A stretch of 64,000 nucleotides of DNA from an uncultured Crocinitomix sp. (GCA_905478225.1 CAJQHR010000037.1:94275-158274); one strand, 5' to 3'; positions 24,864 to 35,598 are shown, counted from the stretch's first letter. Numbers and translations: made by a program. Notes: a model not told the origin generated them from the letters alone.

Positions 24864-27077
24864 TTATTGGCGAATTATTTTGAGGTTTGAGATCAATGAT
24901 TCATTGTCATAAATCTGAATTATGTATAATGCGGGAGCATATGCCGAAAGATCTAGCATATACTGATTCGTATTGTTCAATGCTATTGTTGACAAAGCTT
25001 CACCCGTAATGGTTTTGATTATTATTTGTCCATTAATAATGGTCTTTTTAAAGGTAAGTTGACTTTCTCCGGCTGTTGGGTTGGGGTAAACCTTTACCTG
25101 TTGCGCAGATTCATCTATAAGACTTAAATCTTCACAACTGCCGAACATATTATCGTCCATCCATTCTAACCGTTCTGTAGTCCAATCTCGCAAATATCCC
25201 ATTTCTTCGGCATAAGTATCACCTATAAAGTTGTTGGGCCAAACATAGGTCCCTAAAACAGGCCAACGTTGAAAGTTTCGCTCGGCGGCATCTGCTAAAT
25301 AAGTTTCCATTTCATCTACAAAGGCAAGAATGGTGTCCGTATGCAAAGTCGTCATTCTTAGTTCTTGCCAACGGCAATTTAGTTCGTGGGTATAGGTCTC
25401 ATCTTCAACTAAGCGGCTCCACCAAAATGGATTGTTTAAATCTCCACCGCCACCACAAACTGAATTGAAGTAAATTTCCCATCCGTAGGTCTCTCCTCCT
25501 TGGCAATAATTTGCATTACCCCAAGCGAGGTTAAAATCCCATAATGGTCCGGCGTTTAACTTTCCTCCTTCGCTTTCACGTTCTTTATGCAAAAACGTAC
25601 TAATTCGGTATCCATCCACATTTTTACTGATCTCATTTACGATCATAAAATCTATGAACGATTGTACATCAATATAAGGACGATAGCCATCATCTGGATC
25701 GTCAAAATCAGGTCCGTCTAAAGCGGTTTCAAAATCAGTTATGGATTCTTCAATATAGTCTAATTGATCAGGATGCATTTCTTCAATTTCAGGATCATGC
25801 ATTTGATATCGAACTGCGCCCCATGCAGGTGCTGCTTGAGCGTAGGGAGATGTCCAAGCCACAATTCCGCCTCCTGTTGTTTTATCCACTTTAACTATAT
25901 ATCCTCCAGTTAGTTCATTTCCTGTAATATCTGTCGGTTCCATTCTATCAATATTCACTCTGCCTGGATTTTCTTTAATTCGTTCCATGAAAACATAGAC
26001 GCCAATATAATCGCCATTTAAAACAACTTCTACCATTTCCGTTCTTGGGGCATATTCCCCCATTTCAGTTCCAAGTTTATAGGTGAGGACATTTCTGATC
26101 AACGATTTATCGGAGTAAGGTGCATAAAGAATCCAATCATTGTCAATTGGCCAGTCAAAAATAGAGACATTATAATTGGAGGTGTCAGGCGCGCGGGTTT
26201 CTAATCCATAAGCCTTTTTTGGAAAAGTTCCTGAGGATGATCCTCTTCTTTCAATTCCTATATATCCATAAAATTCATTCGGCGGATCAGTAACATTGTT
26301 TAAACCTGATTCATTGTTAACAATGGCCATGAGCGCTGTTACTTTCGGATCATCTACAATTGATACACCATCAACAGTGTTGATAATGACTATTGGTAAA
26401 TTACTTGTTTCTAAAATCACAGGAGGAATAAACCAACCGGGTGCAGGATCATATTCTGTTGATGTAGTATTTATTCCAAGAAATAAAAATGGGCGTGAAC
26501 TTAAATCACTCGAACCTCCAGATTCATTATGTGTTTGAATGCAAATTACATTTGTTCCCAAATTCAAATTCGCACTCAAAAACACCTTTGACACAGTAAA
26601 TTGTGCTGGGTAATCTCCATCATAAATATCAGCCTCGTGAAGGCCTGATGCTAATTGGTCATAGTCGGGTTGTCCTGGTCCATCCATTAAAGCACGAGTT
26701 ATTTCAAAGCCATTTAAATAGGCAACAAATCCATCATCATAATCAAGCATTAAAGCTGCCGCGCCTATTTCACTTGTATCAATAATGTCAAATTCAATGC
26801 GCTGATATACTGATATGGTGCCGCCTGGTAATACTGTATTGTCATCTCCATCTCCATAGCCGAATCCACCAATTGCCGTTGGCCATGAATCTGCATCAAA
26901 ACTAAGGGTATTCCAATCAGAGTCTACAGGTGCATCTGGTACTAAATAGGACCAAGTATCCGTTTCGTACACCACGATTTCCCAATGATCAATTTGAGCG
27001 GAAACCTTCTGGCTGATAAATAGCCCTAGAATTGTTGTGAGTAGAAATCTTAAATATTTATTTTGGAGCGGTAACAT
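24864..27077 (-). CDS. CotH-kinase-family T9SS protein (copy A)
   Basis: The 737-residue secreted protein has a signal peptide (cleavage near Ala-Gln at residue 28), a beta-sandwich region with GFGYGDGDDNT (residues about 74-84), a CotH domain at about 230-600 and a type A T9SS sorting domain at the end (VYPNPTAGES to LKIIRQ). In the CotH domain the kinase-like signature reads DNDWILYAPYSDKSLIRNV, followed by VYVFMERIK and GPLWDFNLAWGNA. CotH proteins can phosphorylate secreted proteins; the target here is unknown. A close paralog lies directly upstream. Confidence 0.85.
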   Translation of the reverse strand: MLPLQNKYLRFLLTTILGLFISQKVSAQIDHWEIVVYETDTWSYLVPDAPVDSDWNTLSFDADSWPTAIGGFGYGDGDDNTVLPGGTISVYQRIEFDIIDTSEIGAAALMLDYDDGFVAYLNGFEITRALMDGPGQPDYDQLASGLHEADIYDGDYPAQFTVSKVFLSANLNLGTNVICIQTHNESGGSSDLSSRPFLFLGINTTSTEYDPAPGWFIPPVILETSNLPIVIINTVDGVSIVDDPKVTALMAIVNNESGLNNVTDPPNEFYGYIGIERRGSSSGTFPKKAYGLETRAPDTSNYNVSIFDWPIDNDWILYAPYSDKSLIRNVLTYKLGTEMGEYAPRTEMVEVVLNGDYIGVYVFMERIKENPGRVNIDRMEPTDITGNELTGGYIVKVDKTTGGGIVAWTSPYAQAAPAWGAVRYQMHDPEIEEMHPDQLDYIEESITDFETALDGPDFDDPDDGYRPYIDVQSFIDFMIVNEISKNVDGYRISTFLHKERESEGGKLNAGPLWDFNLAWGNANYCQGGETYGWEIYFNSVCGGGGDLNNPFWWSRLVEDETYTHELNCRWQELRMTTLHTDTILAFVDEMETYLADAAERNFQRWPVLGTYVWPNNFIGDTYAEEMGYLRDWTTERLEWMDDNMFGSCEDLSLIDESAQQVKVYPNPTAGESQLTFKKTIINGQIIIKTITGEALSTIALNNTNQYMLDLSAYAPALYIIQIYDNESLISNLKIIRQ

Positions 27078-27193
27078 GCTATATAGCTTTATTGCGGTAA
27101 TATACTTATTATGTCTCTTATTTCAATAGCGATTCTCGGCTAATTGGTTTAAAAAAAAAATCCCCATATATGAATTAACAGTTTTGTTCATTT

Positions 27194-29401
27194 TCATTGA
27201 CGAATTAATTTTTGATTCGAGATTAATTCTCCCTCATCATACACATTCAAGATGTAAACAGAAGGAGCAAATTGGTCTAAATTTAGGTTGATGCTCGCTT
27301 TATCTACAAAGGAAACAACTTTAAGAGTTTGCCCAAGTGTATTCTTAATTTCTACCTTTCCAGTTTGGATGTGTTCATTAAAAACAAGTCGGCATTTCCC
27401 AGTGGTTGGGTTCGGATACAGATGAACACTATTCTTTTTCGAGTCAATAGCCAAGCCTAAATCTTCGCAACTTCCAAACATATTTTCATCCATCCAAATC
27501 AATCGATCAGTTATCCACGTCCGCAAATAGTCCATTTCTTCTGCATAAGTTTCGCCGATAAAGTTATTGGGCCAAAGATATACGCCCAATACTGGCCAAC
27601 GTTCAAAATTTCTATCGGCCGCATCAGCCAAATACAATTCCATTTCATTGATAAAAGAAATGATGCTGTCTGTGTGAAATATAGTCGCTCTTAACTCCTG
27701 CCAACGGCAATTTAATTGGTGATTGAATTCAGGGTCTTCAACAAATCTATTCCACCAAAATGGATTATTTAAGTCTTCGGCGCTAGTACAGATTTCATTA
27801 AAATGAATTTTCCAACCTGTCGTCAGTCCACATTGACAATAATGGGAATTTCCCCAAGCCAAATTAAAATCCCATAGAGGACCAGCTATCAATTTCCCAC
27901 CTTCACTCTCTCTTGCCTTGTGTAAATATGTACTGATGCGGTAACCGTCAATATTTTTACTCATTTCATTTACAAGCATAAAATCTATAAATGATCCAAG
28001 GTCAATATAAGGTTTGTACCCATCCACTGGGTCATCAAAATCAGGCCCATCTAAGGCTGTTTCAAAATCAGTAACATACGTTTCAATATAATCTAACTGC
28101 GACGAGTGCATTTCTTCAATTTCTGGATCGTGCATTTGATACTTCGTATATACCAATGCAGGTGAAGCTTGCAAAAAAGGTGATGTCCAAGCCACAACAC
28201 CTCTATCGACTTTATAGATATAACCTCCCGTAACTTCATTTTCAGTTGTATCAATAAATTCCAACTTGTCGATATTTACACGGCCAGGGTTTTGCTTAAT
28301 TCTTTCCATGAAAACATAGACACCAACATATTGACCGTTAAGGATGAGTTCTACTAGTTCCGTTCGTGCAGCGTAACTCCCCATTTCATTTCCGAGTTTA
28401 TAGGTCAATACATTCCTAATGAGAGATTTATCTGAATAAGGGGCGTAAAGAATCCAATCATTGTCACTTGGCCAGTCGAAAATGGAAACATCATAATTGC
28501 TAGAATCTGGTAGGCGCGTTTCTAATCCATATGCTTTTTTCGGAAAAGTTCCTGAGGAAGCCCCTCTAAATTCTATTCCAATCTGACCATAAAATTCATT
28601 AAATGGATCCGCAATATTATTTAAGCCAGACTCATTATTAATGATTCCCATAAATGCCGATACTTTTGGTTCATCCAGAATCGAAGCACCGCCAATTGTA
28701 TTGATAATGACAATCGGTAATTTACTTGTTTCCAAAAATACTGGTGGAACAAACCAATCTAGGACCGGATCATAATCTGTTGAGGTCGAATTAATTCCAA
28801 GAAATAAAAAAGGGCGAGAGCTTAAATCGCTAGAACCAGCTGACTCGTTATGTGTTTGAATGCAAAGTACATTTGTTCCCAAATTCAAATTCGCACTCAA
28901 AAACACCTTTGACAAGGTAAACTGCGCCGGGTAATCTCCATCATAAATATCTGCCTCGTGTAACCCTGAGGCCAATTGATCATAGTCAGGTTGTCCTGCA
29001 CCATCCATTAAAACACGACTTATTTCAACACCATTTAAATAGGCAACAAATCCATCATCAAAATCTAGAATTAAGGCTGCAGCGTCTATCTCACTCGTAT
29101 CAACAATATCAAATTCAATGCGCTGATATACAGAAATTGTACCGCTAGGTAACACTGTATTGTCGTCTCCATCTCCATAGCCAAAACCTCCACTCGCCGT
29201 TGGCCATGTGCCTGCATCATAGCTTAATGTATTCCAGTCACTATCAACCGGAGCATCAGGAACTAGATACGACCAAACATCTGTTTCAATGACCACGGTC
29301 TCCCAATGGTCGATTTGAGCATAAGTGTTGGTTTGAACGCAAAACACGAATCCTAAGAGAAGAGTAAGCGTGTTGAAATGAGCGGAGTGGTGCAGTAACA
29401 T
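27194..29401 (-). CDS. CotH-kinase-family T9SS protein (copy B)
   Basis: This 735-residue paralog of the neighbouring CotH gene has the same order: signal peptide, a GFGYGDGDDNT sandwich region, CotH domain (DNDWILYAPYSDKSLIRN; FMERIKQNPGRVNIDK; GPLWDFNLAWGNS) and a type A sorting domain (LYPNPTTGKCR to QKLIRQ). The two proteins are similar along their whole length. Divergence is greatest in the middle of the CotH domain and in the sorting domain. The pair probably arose by tandem duplication and, given near-identical DNA in the N-terminal half, may still undergo gene conversion. Confidence 0.85.
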   Translation of the reverse strand: MLLHHSAHFNTLTLLLGFVFCVQTNTYAQIDHWETVVIETDVWSYLVPDAPVDSDWNTLSYDAGTWPTASGGFGYGDGDDNTVLPSGTISVYQRIEFDIVDTSEIDAAALILDFDDGFVAYLNGVEISRVLMDGAGQPDYDQLASGLHEADIYDGDYPAQFTLSKVFLSANLNLGTNVLCIQTHNESAGSSDLSSRPFLFLGINSTSTDYDPVLDWFVPPVFLETSKLPIVIINTIGGASILDEPKVSAFMGIINNESGLNNIADPFNEFYGQIGIEFRGASSGTFPKKAYGLETRLPDSSNYDVSIFDWPSDNDWILYAPYSDKSLIRNVLTYKLGNEMGSYAARTELVELILNGQYVGVYVFMERIKQNPGRVNIDKLEFIDTTENEVTGGYIYKVDRGVVAWTSPFLQASPALVYTKYQMHDPEIEEMHSSQLDYIETYVTDFETALDGPDFDDPVDGYKPYIDLGSFIDFMLVNEMSKNIDGYRISTYLHKARESEGGKLIAGPLWDFNLAWGNSHYCQCGLTTGWKIHFNEICTSAEDLNNPFWWNRFVEDPEFNHQLNCRWQELRATIFHTDSIISFINEMELYLADAADRNFERWPVLGVYLWPNNFIGETYAEEMDYLRTWITDRLIWMDENMFGSCEDLGLAIDSKKNSVHLYPNPTTGKCRLVFNEHIQTGKVEIKNTLGQTLKVVSFVDKASINLNLDQFAPSVYILNVYDEGELISNQKLIRQ

Positions 29402-29592
29402 CTAGTTAGCATTAGATGAACAAGATAGGGAATTTAAGTGGATTTTTTTCTTCTAAGATCAAAAATCAAACATATTAAGACTTGTGACCAAAATTATTTG
29501 ATCATTTTCAAACGGTCGTCCTACAATAGTATTCCATTTTTAGGTAAGTTTATAAATTGAAAAACCGACAGTTAATAGGGCCAAAATACATC

Positions 29593-30996
29593 ATGAAAAC
29601 ATATCTAAATTTAATATGTTTAATCACTGTATTGCTAACATTTGTTGGTACTACATATGCACAAAACATTTCCAAAAACGACGTCTTGACAGATTTTGAA
29701 TTTCTGAACAATGCGGTAGTACATGCGCACGGAGCAAATTATCACCCAAAAATTTCAGTAAATATTAATGCCGTTTTAAAAGATATTAGTTCACTTAAAA
29801 GCGACAGTATTTCTATTCCTGATTTCCGATATTATATTGGGCGTGCATTAAGCGAAATTGGTTGTTTGCATACTAGTGTTAAAGCGTTTCCTTTGGATTC
29901 ACAAATGAATAAACCGACTTATTTCCCAGTGCCATTATTGATCGTTAATGATGAACTTTATATCGACAAGTTTAAGGCTGAAAAAAAAGGGAAATATACA
30001 GGTCAAAAAGTGGAGGAAATCAACGGGTACGCTTCGGCTTATTTTGTAGATAGGCTAATGCATTATTTGAGCGGTGACGGAAGAGGGGAGGATGATTCAT
30101 TCGCCAAGGAAATCGGAATGATTTATGCGCCCAAATTAATTTCATATTATTTGGATTATCCTTCGCAATTCAAAATTAAAACGGGTATTGGTTCTTTTTC
30201 AATTGATGCTTCTGAAAAAGCGGATTATCGCTACAGGTCTTTAATTCTAATGAAAAAATAAGAAAAAATTCTGGAAGGCTCACGCGCTTATTATTTCAAA
30301 CGTGACAGTTTGCCAGTATTGCGAATAGACAAATTCGTGAAAGAAGACATTGAACTTTGGCCAAAAATAATGGAAGTTTTAAATAAAGATAATGCGCCCT
30401 ATTTAATGATTGACCTCCGTGGAAATGCAGGTGGTAATCGAGATTCAGGTAGTGAGTTAATGCGCTATTTAGCCAATGATAATTTCAGCTATAGTATTTT
30501 GCAGCCTAAACTTAAACCAAAACCTTATCTCAACAAACAAGGAAAACGTTACTATCGGTTTTCTAAGCTAAAATATAATGTAGGAAAATTCACACATAAA
30601 AAGTCGACCGAACTTGGAAAGTCGTATGAATTCGAATTTAAACCGCATGATGCCGTTTATAATGGTCAAATTATTGTGATGACGGATGGCATAACTGCAT
30701 CAACTTCAACAATGTTAACTACCTGGTTGGATAAACATTCAAATGCCCTTTTTGTTGGTCGCAAAACCGGTGGAGGGTATAATGGCAATAATGGAGGTGT
30801 ATTTCCAAGAATCACTTTGCCATATTCGAAAACAATCATTGGTTTTCCTTCTTATCGCCTTGTTTTAGATGATGATTATAAAAAGGAGGATGGACTAAAA
30901 CCTGACGTAGAGGTCATCTATTCGGTGAACGATTGGCTCAAGAAAAAAGATAAGGATTGGGAAGCCGTGCTAAATTTAATCCAAACACGTAAATAA
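29593..30996 (+). pseudogene. S41-family protease, interrupted by one TAA
   Basis: A signal-peptide-bearing frame (ATG 29593, MKTYLNLICL) runs to TAA at 30259-30261. The same frame continues immediately and encodes the rest of a C-terminal processing (S41) peptidase. Later motifs are LMIDLRGNAGGN at about 30404-30439 and TDGITASTSTM near 30681-30713, which holds the nucleophile serine. A TTG at 30310 could start only the C-terminal half, which would lack a signal peptide. The rest of the gene is intact, so the stop is recent or a sequence error. Confidence 0.8.
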
Positions 30997-31295
30997 TTTA
31001 TTTTTTTTTACCGAATGGTGCCGTCCAATGCGGAAAGTAGGCCAATATTTCAAGCAATTTAATATTTGAACTAAAAGCCTGAAATGTGCTAGTTTTCTAT
31101 CAAATTGGTAGAATATTTAAACCGACTTGCATTATTTAAGGATACTTTTTTTATATTTATATGCTTACGCCTTTATAATAAGGGATTTAGACGGATTAAT
31201 ATTTTCTCAAAAATCAATCCAAAATTGGCAACTCTTATAGAGTTTGAACGTTTACTTGACGTAAGCCTTTGATTACAATAATCAACTTGAACAAA

Positions 31296-33761
31296 ATGAA
31301 GAGCCTAATTCAAAAAATAACACTGTGTCTATTCGCCACAATGTTTATACATTCTCAACAAGCAACAGCACAAGATTGGACCTTTCCATATCCCACAACT
31401 GGGGCACCATGTTCATCATGCGTACCTCCAGGCTGGACAATGATTTCAGGATCACCTGACCTTTCAAGTTTAGCCAATTGGATCGGATATCCTCACCACG
31501 AATCTGCGGGTATTATTAGTCCTGTTCCAGAACCTACTCCAGGTGTTACTTCGTTTATGTCTGCTATGGCATATTTTGGAGGAACGGAAGAAGTCACGAC
31601 GAGTTTTACAATTCCAACAGCGAGAACATTAACAGTATATTTTGGCGGTTTTGGAACAAGTATTTCAGGTGGAGGGCCTTTGGGCGCAGAACCTGGCCCA
31701 ACAGAAAATTTATTGGTGAATGGTGCAAGTGTTTCCGTTCCAATTCCTTGGGATGGTGAATGGCACGCAGTAACTTATGATTTGCCTGCAGGTTTGAATA
31801 CAATCACATTTGATCCAGGTATTGGAGATGATGGAAACAGACATGTTGCGCATATTTCTATCCCGGCTGAACAAATTGCCGATTGTGAAAATGATTTATT
31901 GACGGATATTTCAGACACTGAAATTTGTCTTGGTGATGAACTTACATTATTTGCAGAATCTATTATTGGTGCTGCAGTAGTATGGGATTTGGGCGCTCCA
32001 AATGGGACGCCTTTTACACCAGCAGATCCAGGTGTTATTACGTATACAGCAATTAGTGAAGATGAGGCAGATTGTCCTTTTTCAGTTGATATTACAATAC
32101 ATGATTTACCAACTATTTGGGCAGATGAAGATTTTGCAGTTTGCCAAGGTGAAGAGATTGTTTTAGCAGGAGAAGGTGCTGGAGGAGGAACTTATGAATG
32201 GACAGATGGCGTAATTGACGGGATTCCGTTTATTCCTGCTGCTACAAATACATATACCTTAACAGGAACAGACGATAATGGATGTGTAAATACGGATGAA
32301 ATCGAGGTGATTGTCAATCTTTTACCTCCGGTAGATGCAGGAGCAGATTTTTCTGTATGCGTTGGTAGTGATATTACATTAACTGCTACAGGAGCTGGAG
32401 TAGGTGGAGTTTATGATTGGACCGGTGGAGTTGTAGATGGAGTAGCGTTTACACCAGCAGCAACTGCTACATACACATTAACTGGAACAGATGATAATGG
32501 ATGTATAAATACAGATGATATTGAGGTAGTCGTTAATCCGCTGCCAATTGTTGATGCCGGTGAGGATCAAGAAGTATGTGAAGGTTTTGAAGTGACACTA
32601 AATGGTTCTGGAGTTATAGGAGGTTCTTATGCTTGGACGGGTGGTGTGACTGATGGTGTAGCATTTACACCAGCTGCAACAACTGTTTATACGGTAACAG
32701 GTACAGATGTTAATGGTTGTGATGGAACGGATGATGTTACCGTTACTGTGAATCTTGCGCCACCAATTGATGCCGGAGCAGATGTTGCCGTTTGTAATGG
32801 AGATGGTGTAATTTTAAGTGGATCTGGCGCTGGAGTTGGCGGAATTTATGATTGGACAGGAGGTGTAACAGATGGTTTTGCTTTTGTCCCATTAGTGACG
32901 ACAACTTATACGGTTACCGGAACGGATGATAATGGATGTGTGAGTACGGATGATGTCACAGTGATTGTAAACGGTTTGCCTGAGGCTATCTTTTCAACGG
33001 ATGTTTTATTAGGCTGTGCTCCATATAAGGTTCAATTTAATACAGTGAGCCCAGGTGCTTCTTTCGAATGGCATTTTGGAGATGGGACTATGAGTACAGT
33101 TGAAAATCCTACACATACCTATTTAACAGATGGTTTGTTTGATGTAACGTTGACTATTACGTCTTCTGAAGGTTGTGTGACAACAGTAATGTATGGTGAT
33201 TATATTGATGTTAGACCAATGCCTGTTGCTGCGTTCACGTTCATTTCTCGTGAGGTGGATTTAGGAACGTCAACGGCTGATTTTGAAAATACATCTTTAT
33301 TCAGTGATTCTTACACTTGGGATTTTGGTGATGGTTCTTCAAACTCAAATGAATTCAGTCCAAGTCATACTTATCCAAGTGTAGACAACGGTTCTTACAC
33401 CGTGACGCTAATTGCTGAAAATAGCATTGGTTGTGCAGACACGGTTTACCGCATTGTTGAAATGGAAGGATTAACCATTTATTATATTCCAAATACATTC
33501 ACTCCTGACGGTGATGATTTTAACGAGACTTTCCAACCGGTATTCTCTTCCGGTTATGATTATTATGATTTCCATATGGCTATTTTTAACCGCTGGGGAG
33601 AAATGGTATTCGAAACCTACAATGCTGATTATGGATGGAATGGTGCCTTTGGCGACAAAGGATTAGTGGAAGATGGCGTATACATTTGGAGAATTGACTT
33701 TGGTGATTCTGGTAGTGATGCACGTCACACGAGAGAGGGTCACGTGACGGTATTAAAATAG
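31296..33761 (+). CDS. Multidomain T9SS type B protein with Ig-like and PKD repeats
   Basis: The 821-residue protein (ATG 31296) has a signal peptide ending near Ala-Gln, then an N-terminal sandwich region, five related Ig-like units of about 73 residues each (one divergent, four close) carrying a VCxG, YxWTGGVxDG and TGTDDNGC pattern. Two PKD domains follow (WHFGDGTMS and WDFGDGSSN). The last 90 residues form a type B (gliding-associated) T9SS sorting domain beginning YIPNTFTPDGDDFNE. It is likely a surface or secreted adhesin. The near-identical repeat DNA could expand or shrink. Confidence 0.85.
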   Translation: MKSLIQKITLCLFATMFIHSQQATAQDWTFPYPTTGAPCSSCVPPGWTMISGSPDLSSLANWIGYPHHESAGIISPVPEPTPGVTSFMSAMAYFGGTEEVTTSFTIPTARTLTVYFGGFGTSISGGGPLGAEPGPTENLLVNGASVSVPIPWDGEWHAVTYDLPAGLNTITFDPGIGDDGNRHVAHISIPAEQIADCENDLLTDISDTEICLGDELTLFAESIIGAAVVWDLGAPNGTPFTPADPGVITYTAISEDEADCPFSVDITIHDLPTIWADEDFAVCQGEEIVLAGEGAGGGTYEWTDGVIDGIPFIPAATNTYTLTGTDDNGCVNTDEIEVIVNLLPPVDAGADFSVCVGSDITLTATGAGVGGVYDWTGGVVDGVAFTPAATATYTLTGTDDNGCINTDDIEVVVNPLPIVDAGEDQEVCEGFEVTLNGSGVIGGSYAWTGGVTDGVAFTPAATTVYTVTGTDVNGCDGTDDVTVTVNLAPPIDAGADVAVCNGDGVILSGSGAGVGGIYDWTGGVTDGFAFVPLVTTTYTVTGTDDNGCVSTDDVTVIVNGLPEAIFSTDVLLGCAPYKVQFNTVSPGASFEWHFGDGTMSTVENPTHTYLTDGLFDVTLTITSSEGCVTTVMYGDYIDVRPMPVAAFTFISREVDLGTSTADFENTSLFSDSYTWDFGDGSSNSNEFSPSHTYPSVDNGSYTVTLIAENSIGCADTVYRIVEMEGLTIYYIPNTFTPDGDDFNETFQPVFSSGYDYYDFHMAIFNRWGEMVFETYNADYGWNGAFGDKGLVEDGVYIWRIDFGDSGSDARHTREGHVTVLK
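32115..32980 (+). repeat. Four tandem ~216-bp repeat units within the T9SS protein gene
   Basis: Each unit encodes about 73 residues beginning V/I-D-A-G-A-D and ending with an IEVxVN or VTVxVN strand and a two-residue proline end. DNA identity is visible by eye (recurring ggaacagatgataatgg blocks). Units two to four are the closest. Confidence 0.75.
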
Positions 33762-33855
33762 GTTAATAACGTTTACTGATTTAGCGCTTCTCGGGTGAAT
33801 TATTTCGAGGTGATCTTTTGCTTTTTTTGAGCTTTACGTATATCTAGCTTCGTTG

Positions 33856-34671
33856 CTATTCCTCTATAAAATCATACTTAACAAAAATAGTTCTAACGAT
33901 TTCCTTGATAGGTCTGTTCCAATGGGTGCAGCCTGAGCAGGTATAAACATCTCCTTCTTTTTGACTAATTAGCTTTATTGTTTCGTACGTCTCAGCTTTG
34001 AAGCGGACACCTTTTTTGCTCAGGGATAAAATTCCATCTATGGCATAAATTTGTAATTCAGTAGTAGCAGAACTTAGCCATTTTAATAGGGCGATTTTAT
34101 CTTTTTTCTCAATGAATAAATTTAATTCTTCGCGATACTTCGGGTCTTGGCCACCAAAACCACAAATACTTCCATAGACAATGTTGTCTACAAATAAATC
34201 GTCAAAATTGAGCGGGGCGCCATACGTGTTTAAGAAAGACTTTTCAAAATATTGGTATCGTTCAATTACTTTTGATTGTTTTATTAGGATAGGCGTTTGT
34301 ACCATATTACCAATAAGGTTTTCTAAATACTTTACTTCGTCAATTCTGTAGAATACAATTTTGTTTTCTAAGTTGATAATACTAATTTTAAAGCGATCCA
34401 CAATCCATGAGTGACCTATCCCTTTGTTAAGTGTACTTTGTTTAATCTCATATTTCGATTCAATATAACCCGCTACAATTTCTCTGTGTATTTTTGTGCT
34501 ATAGCCGTATTCAACATCATCAGTTGATTGATCTCTCAATCCTTCTAAATAAGTCATTAAATGAGAATGTTTTTTCGATTGATATGATTTTTCCAATCCA
34601 TCCAATATGGGATGTGCCTGCACGAAAGTTCCGATTAGCAAAAGAAAGAATAGGAATAGAATCTTTTTCAT
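33856..34671 (-). CDS. Secreted protein, unknown function
   Basis: The 271-residue product (second Met as start) has a Sec signal peptide with cleavage near Val-Gln-Ala. The mature protein is a mixed alpha/beta chain with two cysteines in a CSGC motif near the C-terminus (residues about 243-246), and Cys, Gly and Phe at ICGFGGQDP. Helical repeats such as LLKWLSSATTELQIYAIDGILSL resemble HEAT-like segments but I would not claim that. It stands alone, divergent from the next gene. Confidence 0.6.
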   Translation of the reverse strand: MKKILFLFFLLLIGTFVQAHPILDGLEKSYQSKKHSHLMTYLEGLRDQSTDDVEYGYSTKIHREIVAGYIESKYEIKQSTLNKGIGHSWIVDRFKISIINLENKIVFYRIDEVKYLENLIGNMVQTPILIKQSKVIERYQYFEKSFLNTYGAPLNFDDLFVDNIVYGSICGFGGQDPKYREELNLFIEKKDKIALLKWLSSATTELQIYAIDGILSLSKKGVRFKAETYETIKLISQKEGDVYTCSGCTHWNRPIKEIVRTIFVKYDFIEE

Positions 34672-34777
34672 CAATTAGGATAATTAGATTTAAAGATAAG
34701 CTTTATTCAATTGAAAACTGCCGCTTATGCAACCTTAAAACTCCGTATGCCGTCTTATTCACAAGAACAAAACGGCT

Positions 34778-35578
34778 ATGAAAAATTCACTTTTAATTAT
34801 TTGCATCTCATTATTTGTAAACCTAGCTTGGTCACAATGTGAAGGGTTTGAAATTTCAGTTACATTGAATAACCCAAATTGTCATGGCTTCACTGACGGG
34901 TCTATAAATATGGTTGCCAGTGGTGGTGTCTCACCTTACGAATATGAAATGACCGATATGGATGGAATCATATTTGTTTGTCCAGGTGGAACAGGAAATA
35001 TTTTAGATGATGGTTGTTATATTGTGATCGTTACAGATGCTGTTGGATGTCTTGATGAAGACACTGTTTGTCTTGTTGATCCAGACCCTATTACTACTGA
35101 TCTGCTCATCACCAACCCAATTTTCCCTGGAGCATGCAACGGCATTGTTGAGGCAGATACGGTATACGGTTATCAAGGCGCTTATGCATCAATCGGATAT
35201 TTTTGGACCATTCCTGGAGTTGCAATAGGTAGTGAAGTTACAGATGTTTGTGCAGGTGAATATACGTTAACCATTAATGATGAATACGGTTGTTCGGGAG
35301 TCTTTGATTTTGCATTAGGTTCTTTAGCCCAAATGCCTACGATTGCTAACAGCAATGTTCAAGTATTTTCCAATCAATCAACGGGTGAACTAATGGTCGA
35401 AAATCCAAATGGGAATAAGCTGAATATTAAATTGTTAAATATCGCTGGTGAAGTTATGTTTGATTCAGGGATAAGCACTGGGAACCCTTCTTATTCTCCA
35501 AATCTTAACTCAGGAATGTATCTGTATACCATCACCCAAAATCAAGAAATAATTCAAATTGGTAAACTGGCCTTTTAA
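34778..35578 (+). CDS. T9SS type A protein with SprB-like repeats
   Basis: The 266-residue protein has a signal peptide cleaved near Trp-Ser-Gln, two SprB-type repeats and a C-terminal type A sorting domain. Repeat one contains NNPNCHGFTDGSINMVASGG, and the second shows ITNPIFPGACNG followed by the AGEYTLTINDEYGCSG strand. The sorting domain runs from KLLNIAGEVMF to the end. Similar short SprB-repeat proteins are thought to be surface-displayed. It may be a small accessory adhesin. Confidence 0.8.
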   Translation: MKNSLLIICISLFVNLAWSQCEGFEISVTLNNPNCHGFTDGSINMVASGGVSPYEYEMTDMDGIIFVCPGGTGNILDDGCYIVIVTDAVGCLDEDTVCLVDPDPITTDLLITNPIFPGACNGIVEADTVYGYQGAYASIGYFWTIPGVAIGSEVTDVCAGEYTLTINDEYGCSGVFDFALGSLAQMPTIANSNVQVFSNQSTGELMVENPNGNKLNIKLLNIAGEVMFDSGISTGNPSYSPNLNSGMYLYTITQNQEIIQIGKLAF

Positions 35579-35598
35579 ATTCTGGCGAAGTATCAATT

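Noticed and set aside
24864..29401. The two CotH genes as one split gene
   Set aside because: Each has its own signal peptide, full CotH domain and sorting domain, so they are paralogs rather than halves.
14852..30261. Reassignment of TAA as a sense codon (because of TAA at 14852 and 30259)
   Set aside because: Many clear genes in the window end in TAA (for example acs, ssb, csp and DUF1573), so a code change is not supported. Single nonsense changes or sequencing errors are simpler.
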